This document shows, piece by piece, positions 36,008-47,401 of a stretch of DNA of 64,000 nt. The stretch is from the NCBI GenBank assembly GCA_002110485.1, contig MOWL01000050.1, positions 239,419-303,418 of the forward strand. Reading direction: 5' to 3'. The notes under the pieces were generated by a model. The model was not told where the DNA came from and ran no database searches. It saw only the letters and a program-made list of their open reading frames with translations. Position numbers and translations under genes: made by a program. Numbering within the stretch: the first letter of the stretch is position 1; every line of letters begins with the position of its first letter. The stretch comes from Emergomyces orientalis (taxonomy: Eukaryota > Ascomycota > Eurotiomycetes > Onygenales > Ajellomycetaceae).

Positions 36008-36725
36008 CTCGCTATTCTCCTTTTATTTGTCACTGCCTTTCGCTTCTTCCGCTGCCCCTCCCTCTCTCATATTTAATTTAGACGCGTTCCCTAAACCCCC
36101 CGTCCTGGTATATTTACGTCGACTATAACGCTCGATTTTCTACCCACTTCCCTCATTTATATGGTTTTTATTTTATTTTTTTATATATATTTAGCTCTGT
36201 TCGAGATTTGCTTCTCTAATTTTCCTATCTTAGAAAGGGCGAAAGCTGAAGCATGGGCAATGTGGATGCTTTGCGAAGACGTTTGAGGATTATTATCATG
36301 TTAGTTGTATATGCATGCAAGAATTAGTCGAAGATAATTTGGTGATATTTAGAAAATGAAAAGGGCGAGGATTGCTTGCCTCCTAAAACACCAACAAAGG
36401 TTGAAAGAGAAAATTGGCATCAATTGTGATTATATTTATCAATAATTGGTGGATTTTTGAGTGGAACATCGGAGAGAGGGAATTTACTACGATATAATAA
36501 ATATCATATAATACAGCGCTAGTTGTGTAATGGCACGTGACCACGATGAGCATGAAGTTATCCAGCTTCGTCGCAATGAGAAGCTTGAACAATCAACAAA
36601 CCTACACTTGCCCAAGTCCCTGTTATTCCCAGCTTGAATATACACAAATGCCATAGTGCATCTGTTGCCTTCACCCTGGCTTTCTCAGAGCCGTCGTTTT
36701 TCATTTCTAACGTCGGGTTGCAACA
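36008..36725. other. Intergenic, 3' flank and LSM2 promoter
   Basis: AT-rich 3' flank of the methyltransferase-domain gene, with a TATATATATTT stretch near 36182, then the LSM2 promoter. A CACGTG lies at about 36535 (GGCACGTGACC). No gene is seen. Confidence 0.5.
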
Positions 36726-37193
36726 ATGCTCTTCTTCAGGTTCGCATCTTTCCCACACTCCCCCCACAGCACCTCAACTGACAACGATTTTGCACATAGT
36801 TTTTTCAAGACCCTCACAAACCACGCGGTCACAATTGAGCTCAAGAATGACATACGTATACGTGGCACTCTTAAAAGTGTTGACCAATACCTGAATATCA
36901 AGTTGGACGATATTGAAGTACTGGATCTGGACCAATATCCTCACCTCGCCAGCGTGAAGAATATTTTTGTCAGAGGCAGTGTGGTCCGATATATTGTTTT
37001 ACCACAAGCGGAGGTGGACCGGGGTTTATTGGAGGATGCAACAAGGAGAGGTCCGTTTTATTTCCCGTGATATACTGTAAAATACAGCTGCCGGTTTTAA
37101 ACGCGCTTTAAGGTGCATTATGGAGCAAACCTTGCAGCTAACCTCCATCTGCCTTTTTTAGAAGCTGCAAACCAAGCAAACAAAGCTCGATGA
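36726..37193 (+). CDS. LSM2: U6 snRNA-associated Sm-like protein LSm2
   Basis: Exons 36726..36739 (14 nt), 36800..37050 and 37162..37193 give 98 aa, close to the 95 aa usual for LSm2. The joins restore the family sequence: MLFF|SFFKTLTNHAVTIELKND at the start and LLEDATRR|EAANQANKAR at the end. The unspliced frame would instead encode an unrelated insert and tail. The Sm fold is clear: Sm1 motif (VTIELKNDIRIRGTLKSVDQ, then YLNIKLDD) and Sm2 motif (NIFVRGSVVRYI). LSm2 is part of the LSm1-7 mRNA-decay ring in the cytoplasm and the LSm2-8 ring that binds the U6 snRNA 3' end in the nucleus. The first donor (GTTCGC) and second donor (GTCCGT) are weak, and the first exon is a micro-exon. Confidence 0.93.
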
Positions 37194-37987
37194 TTTTGAT
37201 CCCTACTACATTGCTCGAAATGATATTATGGGTGAGAATAATTTGATAATAGGAGTGCCTCGTGTGAGAAGCGTGGAGTTGCTGTCTCGTATATGACTCC
37301 CAAGTGGGAGATTCGGTCGTGGAACGATACGGATGGAAGGGTTGCGAGACGATTGAATATTTCCCAAAGGTTATTCAACCCAGCGGAGATGTGGTTTGAA
37401 CTCATTGCTGACCCCGGCAGGGCACATTTGGCCAAAGAATTCCCAGCACATTTCCTATTTTTCTCAACATATGCCCTAGAGCACAATCCCATTTAGCTTT
37501 TGATGCTTCATGAGGGTTTTCATTCTCCAACCACTTTCAACCAACACAGCTCAGTAGTACACACGGTGCATGCGTAGTGGGATGCAGATAGAGCCCCAGG
37601 TCGCTATAAGTTCTTATAAATACCTACTTACTTCTAGGTACTTAGGTATACAAACTCTTAAGATGCGCCTGGTCATTAAATTCTTCACCTAGTCACGTGC
37701 CCTCGCGTCGGCTTGCTATCGTCTCAAGTGGTGTGTCTGACTAACATCAGATAGAATTCCTGAAGTGTGTTCAACAAAACAACCCAACCTCTATTATCAT
37801 TTACGGCGTGGGTATGCTCGAATAAGAGGATAACAACAGCCGTCTTCATATTATAACGTCCTTGCTTTAACTAGTTACGCTCGTTTGCGTCCTGGAATGA
37901 ACCTGCCCTTTTTAACCGCTTTTGAGTTACCCTCCCCAACCCTTAACTCCTGGCCGTCACCCACTGGCCACATCTTGAACACCAGCA
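37194..37987. other. Intergenic, LSM2 3' flank and PSO2 promoter
   Basis: No supported gene. The overlapping open frames at 37226-37496 on both strands have no recognisable domain. Short TACCTA/TAGGTA words cluster at 37620-37652, and CACGTG occurs at about 37695. Confidence 0.5.
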
Positions 37988-40606
37988 ATGACTTCCTCTT
38001 CTCCTTATTTCAATGCTAATAAGAACAGTGGTCGGCAAACCTCCAAGCCATTACAGCCGTCCTCCAGGCGAAACGGCGGTAAAAATAATACTAGCATTCT
38101 TAATTTCTTCAAAAAATCAGAAACCCCACCAAAATCGTCACAGAATCGGATTACCAATTACATAGTCAAATCGCGCAACAATGAAGACAAATATCCGTCT
38201 ACCAGCGCTGTAGATGGCCCCGAGAGTTTATTTTTTACAGAAGAGGGTGGAAGGGGGAACGCTCTTGGCCACCACGTCGATCATGCCCCAGGCTCAAGTC
38301 GCGCGAGGCCGTCGTCACCGCTTGAAGGATATGGAGAGACAACGGAAAATTTTGATGATGGGTATAGACATCACGAAGAATATAATGGCAGTCAGAAAAG
38401 ACATAAGGTGGATAACTCGAATCAGATTGGAACGACTGCCTATAATAACGGTGTAGGAGTCCTGCCCGAAAACGTGGTGACAGGAGCGAACGGGTCACCG
38501 CTATCCGCGGGTACAATATCTGGGGTTAATCGTATTGGCCCATTTCTAGACGAATCAGACAGCGAAGAGGAATCTAATTGTACGTACAATAAGGGTGTTT
38601 CTGTCATAGGCAGGACACAGGCTCCGGCGCGGAATAATGAATACGATTTGAACCGACGGACAGATTCATCAAATGAATCTCGCCCCAATTCTGTGGTGAA
38701 TGGCATCACCTTTGCTGCTGCTAGTGCTTATTTATCTAGCAGCGAAGACTACGACTCTTGTGAGCTGCGAGAGGCGGGAACTCTTCACGGGCAATCTATG
38801 GAAAGGTATGATGAACGCCGGCCGGGTTTTGGTAAGACTGCATCTATTAAAAAAGTCGGTCTGGACGCCTCTGACCTCCTTCATGATGAAATTACTGCGG
38901 CCTGTCCGATATGCAGCGAGAGTCTTACTGGTATTACTGTCGATGTAAGTGACTCCGCTAATCTTTGCAACTATAAGGCTAATTTCATTCTCTAGGATGT
39001 GTCTCTTCATGTAAATAACTGTTTAGACGGGAAGCCGACACCGGTACCTAGCGAGAAACGATCCCCAGCTGTCGAATCGAAGTCAGGTATATCCATTTCG
39101 AGGCTGGACAAAACAGCCATTCCTCGACCCGGACAGCAAAACCCGCTCACAATAGAATTGCAGGTGAAAGAAACTTCCGCTTTCTCAAAAATAATGTCCG
39201 GTAACGCTGAAGATACCGCATGGGCTGCGGCAGCTGCGAAAGAGGAAGCTTCAAGAGGTAAACAGGCGTATGCACGTACCTGCCCGTTTTACAAAATACT
39301 CCCTGGATTCTCTATTTGCGTCGATGCCTTCAGATACGGTGCTGTCGAGGGATGCAGTGCGTATTTTCTTAGCCATTTTCACAGCGATCATTATATCGGC
39401 CTTACGTCTTCCTGGTGCCACGGCCAAATTTATTGCAGCACAGTCACGGGCAATTTAGTACGGCAGCAGCTCAAGGTAGACCAAAAATGGATTACAGACA
39501 TCGAATTTGACAAAACATGGGAAATCCCAGAGACAAGTGGCGCCTGGGTCACTATGTTGCCTGCGAACCACTGCCCAGGGAGCTCTATATTTTTATTCGA
39601 AAAGCGAGTTAGCAAGGGACCTAAATCAAAGGTTCATCGCATACTTCATTGTGGCGACTTCAGGGCATGCCCGGCCCATGTTCAACATCCACTACTCCGC
39701 CCAGAAGTTGTCGACTCGTTAACTGGAATAGCCAGGCAACAAATAATCGATGTTTGTTACCTCGATACAACATATCTTAACCCCAAATATGCCTTTCCGA
39801 ACCAGGACGATGTTGTCACGGCATGTGCAGCTGTATGTGCAGACTTAGATACAACCAAACAGGACGATTCCGATGATGTGAGCCAGGGCCCAAAGTCCAC
39901 GAGCATGAAAACCATGATAGATTTCCGTTTCAACGCCCCACAATCTGCAACCCGGACAGGGTGCGCACCCCGGAAGTTTAGAGGTCGTTTACTCGTTGTT
40001 ATTGGAACTTACAGCATTGGCAAGGAGCGGCTATGTGTGGCGATTGCACGCGCCTTGAATTGCAAAATATATGCCCCAGCGGCAAAACAACGGATATGCG
40101 CTTGTTTAGAAGATGCTGAACTTTCTAGGCTTCTCACGAATAACCCTCTTGAAGCCCAAGTTCACATGCAGAGCTTAATGGAAGTCCGCGCGGAGACACT
40201 TCTCGATTATCTTGATTCGCTCAAGCCACACTTTTCTCGAGTTGTTGGATTCCGCCCCACTGGCTGGAACTATCGGCCACCAGCAGGAAGAATGACAGAC
40301 AACCCTCCGGTATCTTCGGTCCTATATTCTGATTCCTGGAAACCTCGCTTCTGCACTAGAGACCTCGTCCCCCAACGTGGAAGCAATCAAGAGAGCACCT
40401 GCTACTTAGTGCCTTACAGCGAACATAGTTCTTTCAGAGAGTTGACAATGTTTTGCTGTGCTCTAAGGATTGCCAAAGTTATCCCTACCGTTAATGTCGG
40501 GAGTAAAAGGGGCCGGGAGAAGATGAAGCTATGGGTAGAAAGGTGGGAGGCCGAGAAAAGGAAAAACGGGTTGTTTAAAGTGGATAATGAAGAAACTCGG
40601 TGGTGA
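37988..40606 (+). CDS. PSO2: DNA interstrand cross-link repair nuclease Pso2/Snm1
   Basis: Exons 37988..38944 and 38996..40606 (intron 38945-38995, GTAAGT...TCTAG) give 855 aa. The splice joins the two halves of a UBZ4-type ubiquitin-binding zinc finger, C306-x2-C309 (CPIC) with His324 and Cys328 (SLHVNNC), which is good proof of the join. Near the N-terminus SILNFFKK resembles a PCNA-interacting box. The metallo-beta-lactamase domain starts after residue 400, with the metal site HFHSDH (446-451), ANHCPGSS and HCGDFRACP. The beta-CASP/DRMBL part ends with TYSIGKERL and PYSEHSSF. The family are 5'-3' exonucleases that act in the nucleus in repair of DNA interstrand cross-links. The long linker between finger and nuclease is disordered. 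Confidence 0.93.
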
Positions 40607-41321
40607 TTTTTGACGATTTTGAAAACAAGTTGTAGCCTCGAGTTGGTTAACAACGTTTTTCGATGCCTTAGCAAGCAAGCAATAGATTTTGGATGCCTAC
40701 CTTCTCTCATTGTCATTATAATACATCAAGCGACATTATTTTTATTTTCTTCCATAATTTTTCTCCATAATTTTTCATTTTCATTTTCATTTTATTTTCT
40801 TTCTGAAAAATGGAGGCCCCACTGGAAACCACTAATAGGATGCCGACTGTTGCTCCCGGGTCAGAGTCGTAAGTCACGTGTCGGTCCGATTCGGCAGCCC
40901 TCTCTGACACTCTGCATCAAATGATCCAAGAATCGCGGGGAAATACGTCTCAGAGCTGTCATCGGTAGATAGAGAAGGGCTGCTGAGAACCATTTTGTTC
41001 GAGTTTGCTGGTCTTCGATGCTAATTTAACCAAACTTAGATCCTGGTAAGAAGCAGTGCCGACCAGAGCCCCTCGATTTTCACAAGCGAGCTTTATGAAG
41101 TCTTCCCAACAGACCCAACATCGATGGTATTAAAAGCTTGTTGCGGTATCGTCTTAGCTGCTGGCTTACCGTGCATTTGCTATTCGAAGTTTCTTTATCT
41201 GAAGTCGATTTTGAATTCATGGGGATATTTATTGCCCTCTTTGTTTTGAATTACTGACTATTGATTCAAAATCAAGCGGCGTTCCTTAAATAAGTTCTTA
41301 TCTACTTCTCACAAAACCAAA
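40607..41321. other. Intergenic, PSO2 3' flank and P450 promoter
   Basis: 715 bp with a T-rich stretch containing TTTTCA repeats at about 40770-40800 and CACGTG near 40876. No coding region is supported. Confidence 0.5.
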
Positions 41322-43082
41322 ATGATCAACTCTTTTCTCTTAACTCCTTATACTTTACTTTTGTTCCCGGCCATTTATTATCTGGCTCCTTATCTACAGC
41401 GATGGTACCTCCATGATATTCCAGCTCCGTTTGCGGCGTCATTCTCAAACCTATGGCTTATGTACCAATGCAGGCGGGGTAGACGATATCGATCCGTGGA
41501 CAACGCTCATAAAAAGTATGGTCCCCTTGTGAGAATACAGCCACATCATGTCTCCGTTGCCGACCCAGATGCTATACCAATTATTTATGGGCACGGAAAT
41601 GGGTTCTTGAAATCGTGAGTGCTTCTGATATTAACCTATTCATTTGAAGACCCATCCCGTGAATTATAATATTCCCCAAACTAGGCCTTGTTTGGACGTG
41701 GTATCCCGCAGTGGATGCAATTGCTAAACTTTCTGGGCTAGGGAATATTATGACGCATTTGTGTCTATCCGTCGGGGCCTCTTCAACACCCGCGATCGCG
41801 CAGAGCACTCCCGGAAGCGTAAGACAGTTGCACATACATTTAGTGCCAGGTCTATCGGGCAATTCGAACAGTACATCCATGCAAACCTTGAGGAATTCGT
41901 TCGGCAATGGAATCGAATCTCTGACTTGCAGCACGACCCAAAAACAGGATATGCGTCGATTGATGCTTTACACTGGTTCAACTATCTTGCATTTGATATA
42001 ATTGGTGATTTGGCATTCGGCGCTCCTTTTGGTATGCTAGAGAAGGGGCAAGATATTGCCGAAGTTCGAAAGTCGCCTGATGGTCCTCCTACCTATGCAC
42101 CGGCGATCCAGGTTCTCAACCGACGTGGGGAAGTTTCTGGGACCCTAGGGATCTTTCCAGACCTCAAACCTTGGGCCAAGTTCCTTCCAGATCGATTTTT
42201 CCGCGATGGCCTTGAGGCTGTGGAAGAGCTTGCGGGCATAGCTGTTGCCCGTGTGTCCGATCGCCTCCGTCCTGAAGTCATGGCGAACAATACACGTGTG
42301 GACCTCCTTGCACGACTTATGGAAGGACGTGATGAAAATGGGGCCAAACTTGGCCGTGAAGAGCTCACTGCAGAGGCATTGACCCAACTCATCGCGGGAT
42401 CTGATACTACCTCCAACACAGCTTGCGCCATGCTATATTGGATTTTGAAAACTCCTGGGGTTAAAGAGAAGCTCCAGCAGGTTCTCGACGATATAATTCC
42501 GGACGATGTAGAGGTCCCGTCATATGCGATGGTCAAAGACATTCAATAGTACGTGTTTGAATTATATCCGTCACCTTTCAAACCAAGTTTACCGCGAAAG
42601 CTTCTTTTTGAGTTTTTCTATAATGGCTAACTGATATCATTAGTCTATCATGGGTGATCTCAGAAACGATGCGCATACACAGCACCTCTTCTCTTGGCCT
42701 TCCTCGGTTGATACCGGAAGGGGCACCACCTGTCAGGGTTCATAACCACGTTTTCTACGCCGGAACTGTTCTTTCCGTCCCCTCCTACACAATCCACCAC
42801 TCGACAAGGATATGGGGACACGATGCGGAACGATTCGTCCCAAATAGATGGGATCCCGCTCGCTTGACTAGCGAACAAAAATCTGCCTTCATCCCATTTA
42901 GTACTGGGCCACGTGCTTGCGTGGGGCGAAATGTAGCAGAAATGGAGCTACAATGTATGGCCGCTACGGTTTTCAAGAACTTCGACTTTGAGCTTCAACA
43001 AGGGGGCCCATTGGAAACGAGAGAGGGCTTTTTGAGAAAGCCCCTTCAGCTACATGTTGGGCTAAAAAGGCGACAGGTGTAA
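41322..43082 (+). CDS. bphA: Cytochrome P450, CYP53-type benzoate 4-monooxygenase
   Basis: Exons 41322..41614, 41742..42548 and 42644..43082 give 512 aa. The introns (127 and 95 bp) have donors GTGAGT and GTACGT, branch sequences GCTAAAC and GCTAAC, and AG acceptors. The joins restore GFLKS|EYYDAFVSIRRG and KDIQY|LSWVISETMR. A single N-terminal membrane anchor (about residues 1-22) is followed by the PYLQRWYLHDIPAP hinge. Conserved P450 elements: I-helix AGSDTTS from residue 316, ExxR E374-R377, and heme loop FSTGPRACVGRNVA with ligand Cys459. The whole sequence closely follows CYP53 benzoate para-hydroxylases such as A. niger BphA as I know them. These sit in the ER membrane with P450 reductase and turn benzoate into 4-hydroxybenzoate, detoxifying phenylpropanoid breakdown products. 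Confidence 0.9.
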
Positions 43083-43704
43083 ATTATTCTTTACTTAGAG
43101 AGACTTAGGTCATGAATGTCCTTGTGTTTTATCAGTGTGGTGCTTAAAAGGGGCAATCACATCCAGATATGGATGCCGATATACATATACATTTATATGC
43201 TTGGCTGACACGGTCGCGGTTCACTATGAACTGTTTGAAATGACTGAAATACCAACACCGTGAGGGATCTGCAATAATATTAATCAATAGTAGCTACCCT
43301 TACGTTTCTACAGAAATATTGCTCTTTTTGCGCAGATAAAAGTAGATCTTCCCGGAAATGAATTTGTTGTCCAGCGATGCCGGTGAACATGCCCGAGGAA
43401 TACAAAATGTTAGCGGCTACAAATGCGATTTGGGTTGCTATTTTTGCTGAAATAGTGGGGATTACTAGGGAATATGATACTCTGGTGGGCGCCAACTGGG
43501 TGTAACTCTTAGGGAAATAGCATATGCTGTTTGCATCGAAATACTATTGGTTGTCCCGCAGATGGGTGGAAACATAGAAACCGGATAATAAATACAACGC
43601 ACAGGAGAGCGATAGCAGGGGACTTCCCAAGGCCAGCCATTATTTGCACATTTGTATTAAATGATCTCATTACGTTGAGCACTAGAATTCTGGTGTGAAC
43701 CCAG
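43083..43704. other. Intergenic, convergent 3' flanks
   Basis: 622 bp between the P450 stop and the stop of the minus-strand gene at 43705. The short minus-strand open frame at 43280-43495 has no recognisable domain. Nothing else is seen. Confidence 0.5.
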
Positions 43705-44490
43705 CTATCGGGTTAGCCTCCACAGTGCAGTTTCCATTAAAAGTTTTGTATACTGGCGATGAAGCCACACGATGTGGGTAGGCATTGGTTCATTCTCAGC
43801 AGCTCCCAGTCCCTGGTAGAATACCGATTTTAGACCAAATTCAGCGATCCCTTCATCCCTTTTTACGCTGGCTGAGATCTCGAAGAGTCCATCGGAGGGC
43901 CTTACGTCTCGATTCAAGGGAGAGGCCCCACAACGTACGAGAATTCGCGAGGGAGTGTGTTCAACTACATTGAAATGGTCTGTGATTTCGGTGCCCACTG
44001 GATAGGTGGATGTACGCAACTGAGATGTAGACCAGAGCTGGTGGCGGGTTCGAGGGCCTTCGTATTTTTGTGCAAGGGAGAATCGTTGGAATGCGTAACC
44101 TGGAGAACAAAGCGAACCATTAGATTTATACATGAAAGTATCTCCTCTTAGGAGCACAAAAGGTGTACAATTACCAAGACCACCCCAAACACTGGCACAA
44201 AAGGCTTGGACAAGTTTCCCATCTTGAGCCAAAAGCCGGGGATCGAGTTTTGACAAAGGCACTTTCCTTATGCAATAATCGTGAGTGGTAGGATTACTAT
44301 GAGGGTTGTATTTGCGAAAATACGCCGAGGTGCATAGATAGTCGGAGGGGGAAAGAGGGACAAAAATGGAATTTCGAGTTATGTACAAAAAGGAGCCTGT
44401 AGCTGCTGCACCGCCGAAGACAGAGGCTTTGATAATGCCTTTGGAGAAACCCATGATAGAGGCTTTTATTCGTGTGGAAAAAGAAACCAT
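43705..44490 (-). CDS. Uncharacterised fungal protein with N-terminal membrane segment
   Basis: Best read as exons 44490..44175 and 44099..43705 with a 75-bp intron (GTAATT...CTCCAG), giving 236 aa. The intron is a multiple of three and contains no stop, so the unspliced frame is also open (261 aa). The splice is preferred because it joins VWGGLG directly to YAFQR, which matches homologues as I know them. A hydrophobic segment (about residues 20-37, VFGGAAATGSFLYI) may anchor the protein. Conserved stretches are PVGTEITDHFNVVEHTP, RCGASP, DVRPSDGLFEISASV and EFGLKSVFYQGLG. No catalytic motif can be named. Met13 (MGFSKG) is a plausible alternative start. Function unknown. Confidence 0.75.
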   Translation of the reverse strand: MVSFSTRIKASIMGFSKGIIKASVFGGAAATGSFLYITRNSIFVPLSPSDYLCTSAYFRKYNPHSNPTTHDYCIRKVPLSKLDPRLLAQDGKLVQAFCASVWGGLGNCTPFVLLRGDTFMYKSNGSLCSPGYAFQRFSLAQKYEGPRTRHQLWSTSQLRTSTYPVGTEITDHFNVVEHTPSRILVRCGASPLNRDVRPSDGLFEISASVKRDEGIAEFGLKSVFYQGLGAAENEPMPTHIVWLHRQYTKLLMETALWRLTR

Positions 44491-45419
44491 CAGCGATGCA
44501 TTGGTATGATATCAGAGGAATTATTCATCGTATGAAAGTACTTGAGCGCATAAAGAGCCGCCACTGATAAGGCCTAACTGGCCATATGAAGAAATAGTCC
44601 ATGGTGAAATTTTGGGGAATATTCCTTGTTTTCTCTCATTTTTTTGAGTTTCCAATTTCTAATTTTAGCAGTTCGTAATTTTTACATGCTATAGTATTTA
44701 TTACTGTCGCTTGTTTAATTGACAATATTCATTATGTTTAGAGGTACATGCTCTACTAGACATCAATTATTACCAGCTTTAGTTTTTCGGCTTCATTTTA
44801 TTGTTTCTATGTTTGTTTGTATACGATGCAGACAGTTTAACAATAAACAAACGCAGTATACTACTTAGTTGTGGTATGCGGTGAAATATCCGTATCTGCG
44901 CTGCTGTGAGGCTTAATCATTAAGAGCTTATGGCAAAGTGTATGTAATCAACACAGAACTGGACATACGGTGCGTTGGAGTTGATCGCCCGGTTCCTGGG
45001 GCGATATAAACCCACGAGGAGATGAGATCATTGCAAACTAACTAGCTGGCAGGAAGAGTGAGGCAGGGAGTAGCGGAATGAAATAATAATAATAATAATA
45101 GCACCCTTTTCCTTGGCGACAAAAGTTAGTAATGGGTTAACCAGGGTATTTGATTCTGGAATTTGAAGCCCATAAAATTATATATCCGCCAAGATAATCA
45201 GCCAAATGCCTTTTTCTGGTCAAGCATTCGCTACGAAACTATTATCGTTATAGTTTGTGCATGAATGAGTCTAGCTATATATAGTATTACGTTCATCGAA
45301 AAATCAACACTGCGTAAGCATGTAACACCCTCCGCCCTTAATGACTTAACGAGAATGACCTCCGGAATTCAAGCGAATAAAGCAACCTGAAATTTTACTA
45401 AGCATTGTCAATGAATGCT
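44491..45419. other. Intergenic, AT-rich
   Basis: Contains the 5' flank of the gene above and the 3' flank of PHO89. An (AAT)n run lies at about 45082-45100. No coding region or RNA gene was recognised. Confidence 0.5.
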
Positions 45420-47401
45420 TTACAGGAAGTGTGGAGCATTCAGAACGAAACCCATGAGGACTGCACCGAGGGTGCCTGCGATAGGGATGGTGGCGATCCA
45501 GGATAGAAGAAGTAGACCGACTCGCTGCCAGTTGACCGCTTTGAGAGTGCCGTTGCACAGCCCAACACCCACAGTGGCACCAGTGATGCACATAGACGTG
45601 GACACTGGAAGAGAGAACTGAGAGAAGACAAGAACAGTCAGGGCCGCGCCCATCTCCATAGAGCAGCCTGTGATGAAAGCCACAATGTCAACAGATGCAA
45701 TAGTAATTTCAAGAGGGAGGAAAACATACCCCTACTAGGTGAATGATACGTAATCTTGTTACCCATGACTGGTAAAACATGAAAAGTTAGCGAAAAGAGC
45801 AATTATATGGGATAATTGATTCTGCTTACCCTTCATGATGTTATAGCCATAGGTAATGAAGCCGAGTGAAATGGTCAACGACAGGACAGCGAGTTGCCAG
45901 ACAGGTACAGGAGCCTTCGAAGCAGCGGCATTCCCGGTAGACCAAGCAGAATAAATCACCGCCCAGGGTCCAACCGAGTTCCCAATGTCATTCGCTCCGT
46001 GTGCGAAGGAGGCGGTGCATGCAGTAAGGACTTGGACAAAGGAGTAGGTGTGCTCCACTTCGTTTGGGTACTTTTCTGCGTGAGCATACACGCGCCGCAT
46101 CCGTTTACCGTCAGGGGTACCGGAAATACCGGTCTGAGCTGCATGGATATCATAGTGGATACCATAGAGCGCTCCACAAACGATCATTGCAGGAATGCGC
46201 TTTGCCATAATCTTGATATTGTGCACCTCATATATCTGACCGGCACCCAGGGGGTTCTCATGCAGTGTTCGCATTGCCCACCCTATGGGACCGCCCCTAT
46301 TCCTCAGTTTTGCATGCAATTTGTTTTCCCCCTGAGTGACAAGCTCCTTATATGTAAGCTGTGTGGTTTCGCTAGCCGCCAGCGTTTTGTCCTCGGTAGA
46401 AACTGTGATGCCCTCATCGGGTTTAGGACCATATTCAGGTGAACAAAGAGAGGGAGAGGGCTCTGTTTCTTGATCCTCCTGAACGACGGCGTAGTTGGGA
46501 ACATTGGCCATGTCCGCAATAGAAAGACCTGGGCGTTTGAAAAGTGAAGGTCCTAGGATGAACATCCACCATTTGATGCCGTGGTCCCTCTTCATAACTT
46601 TTCCGTGGACGAAAGGGACAAAAAATATGGCGGACAGAGTGGAGAGACCAACTCCAGTTCCCAGAGTAACAGCGGCAATATACCATCCTGGCTTTTTATT
46701 CAGACCTAAGTTTGGCGACCCTTTGTAAACGATAGACAGGGTACACACAGTCCCCGCGATGAGGAAGAAAAATGGCGAGCTATAGATCGCCCACGGCACC
46801 GGATTTTTGCGGATATGCACGAGGAGTTTGATGAGCATGAAGATACTCGCGGCGAAGCCGGCGGAAATAGCAGGAGCCATTGCCAGACCAGCGAAGATGG
46901 CGCCCAGACCTTTACCGTTGTTCCAGCCCCACTGCACCGCCGGCGCTCCCACGGTCGCGACGCCAACACCAGCGACAGCGGAAATGAGGGAGTAGGTTGA
47001 AGAAACGTGGGCAGAGTGCCGTGTGCACCACATAACCCAAGAAGAAGCGGCAGCAAGAGCGCAGGTGAAAGCGAGCATCTGAACGCCCGCATTCTCACGG
47101 AACGCGGAGTCGGGGATAATGCCGTTTTTGATGGTGTCTGCGGTACGCGCGCCGACGGTGATGGCTCCAAGCATTTCAAATATGGTTCCGAAGACCATTG
47201 ACTGCCTGTATGAGACGGAGCGGGAAGAGACACTGGTTGCCCATGCATTTGCCACATCATCTTATCAACCTTTGTTAGTCGCGAAGATCGTTGAGTGTGT
47301 CCTGAGCTGCTATGAAACTTACTAGCACCGTTGTTGTAGGCATCGAGCATGGCAAAAAAAGTCCCAACCACAAAGACATAGGTGTAATTATCCAACACCA
47401 T
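45420..47401 (-). CDS. PHO89: Na+/phosphate symporter, Pho89/PHO-4 type
   Basis: Four exons, 47401..47323, 47260..45830, 45768..45730 and 45667..45420, give 598 aa. The introns are all 61-62 bp (donors GTAAGT, GTAAGC, GTATGT). The splices rebuild the two PiT signatures. The N-terminal one is LDAYNNGA|NDVANAWATSVSS. The C-terminal copy is FAHGANDIGNSVGP, followed by GYNIMK|VMGNKITYHSPSRG|CSMEMGAA. PiT transporters are inverted-repeat membrane proteins with about 10-12 helices and a long central hydrophilic loop, which is seen here around residues 270-370. In yeast and Neurospora they import phosphate with sodium at alkaline pH under phosphate starvation. The 39-nt third exon carries the conserved SPSRG. 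Candidate CACGTT and CACGTG sites lie upstream at 47661 and 47960. Confidence 0.93.

Noticed and set aside
37226..37496. 67- and 88-codon frames on opposite strands after LSM2
   Set aside because: No recognisable protein, and they overlap each other; likely 3' flank of LSM2.
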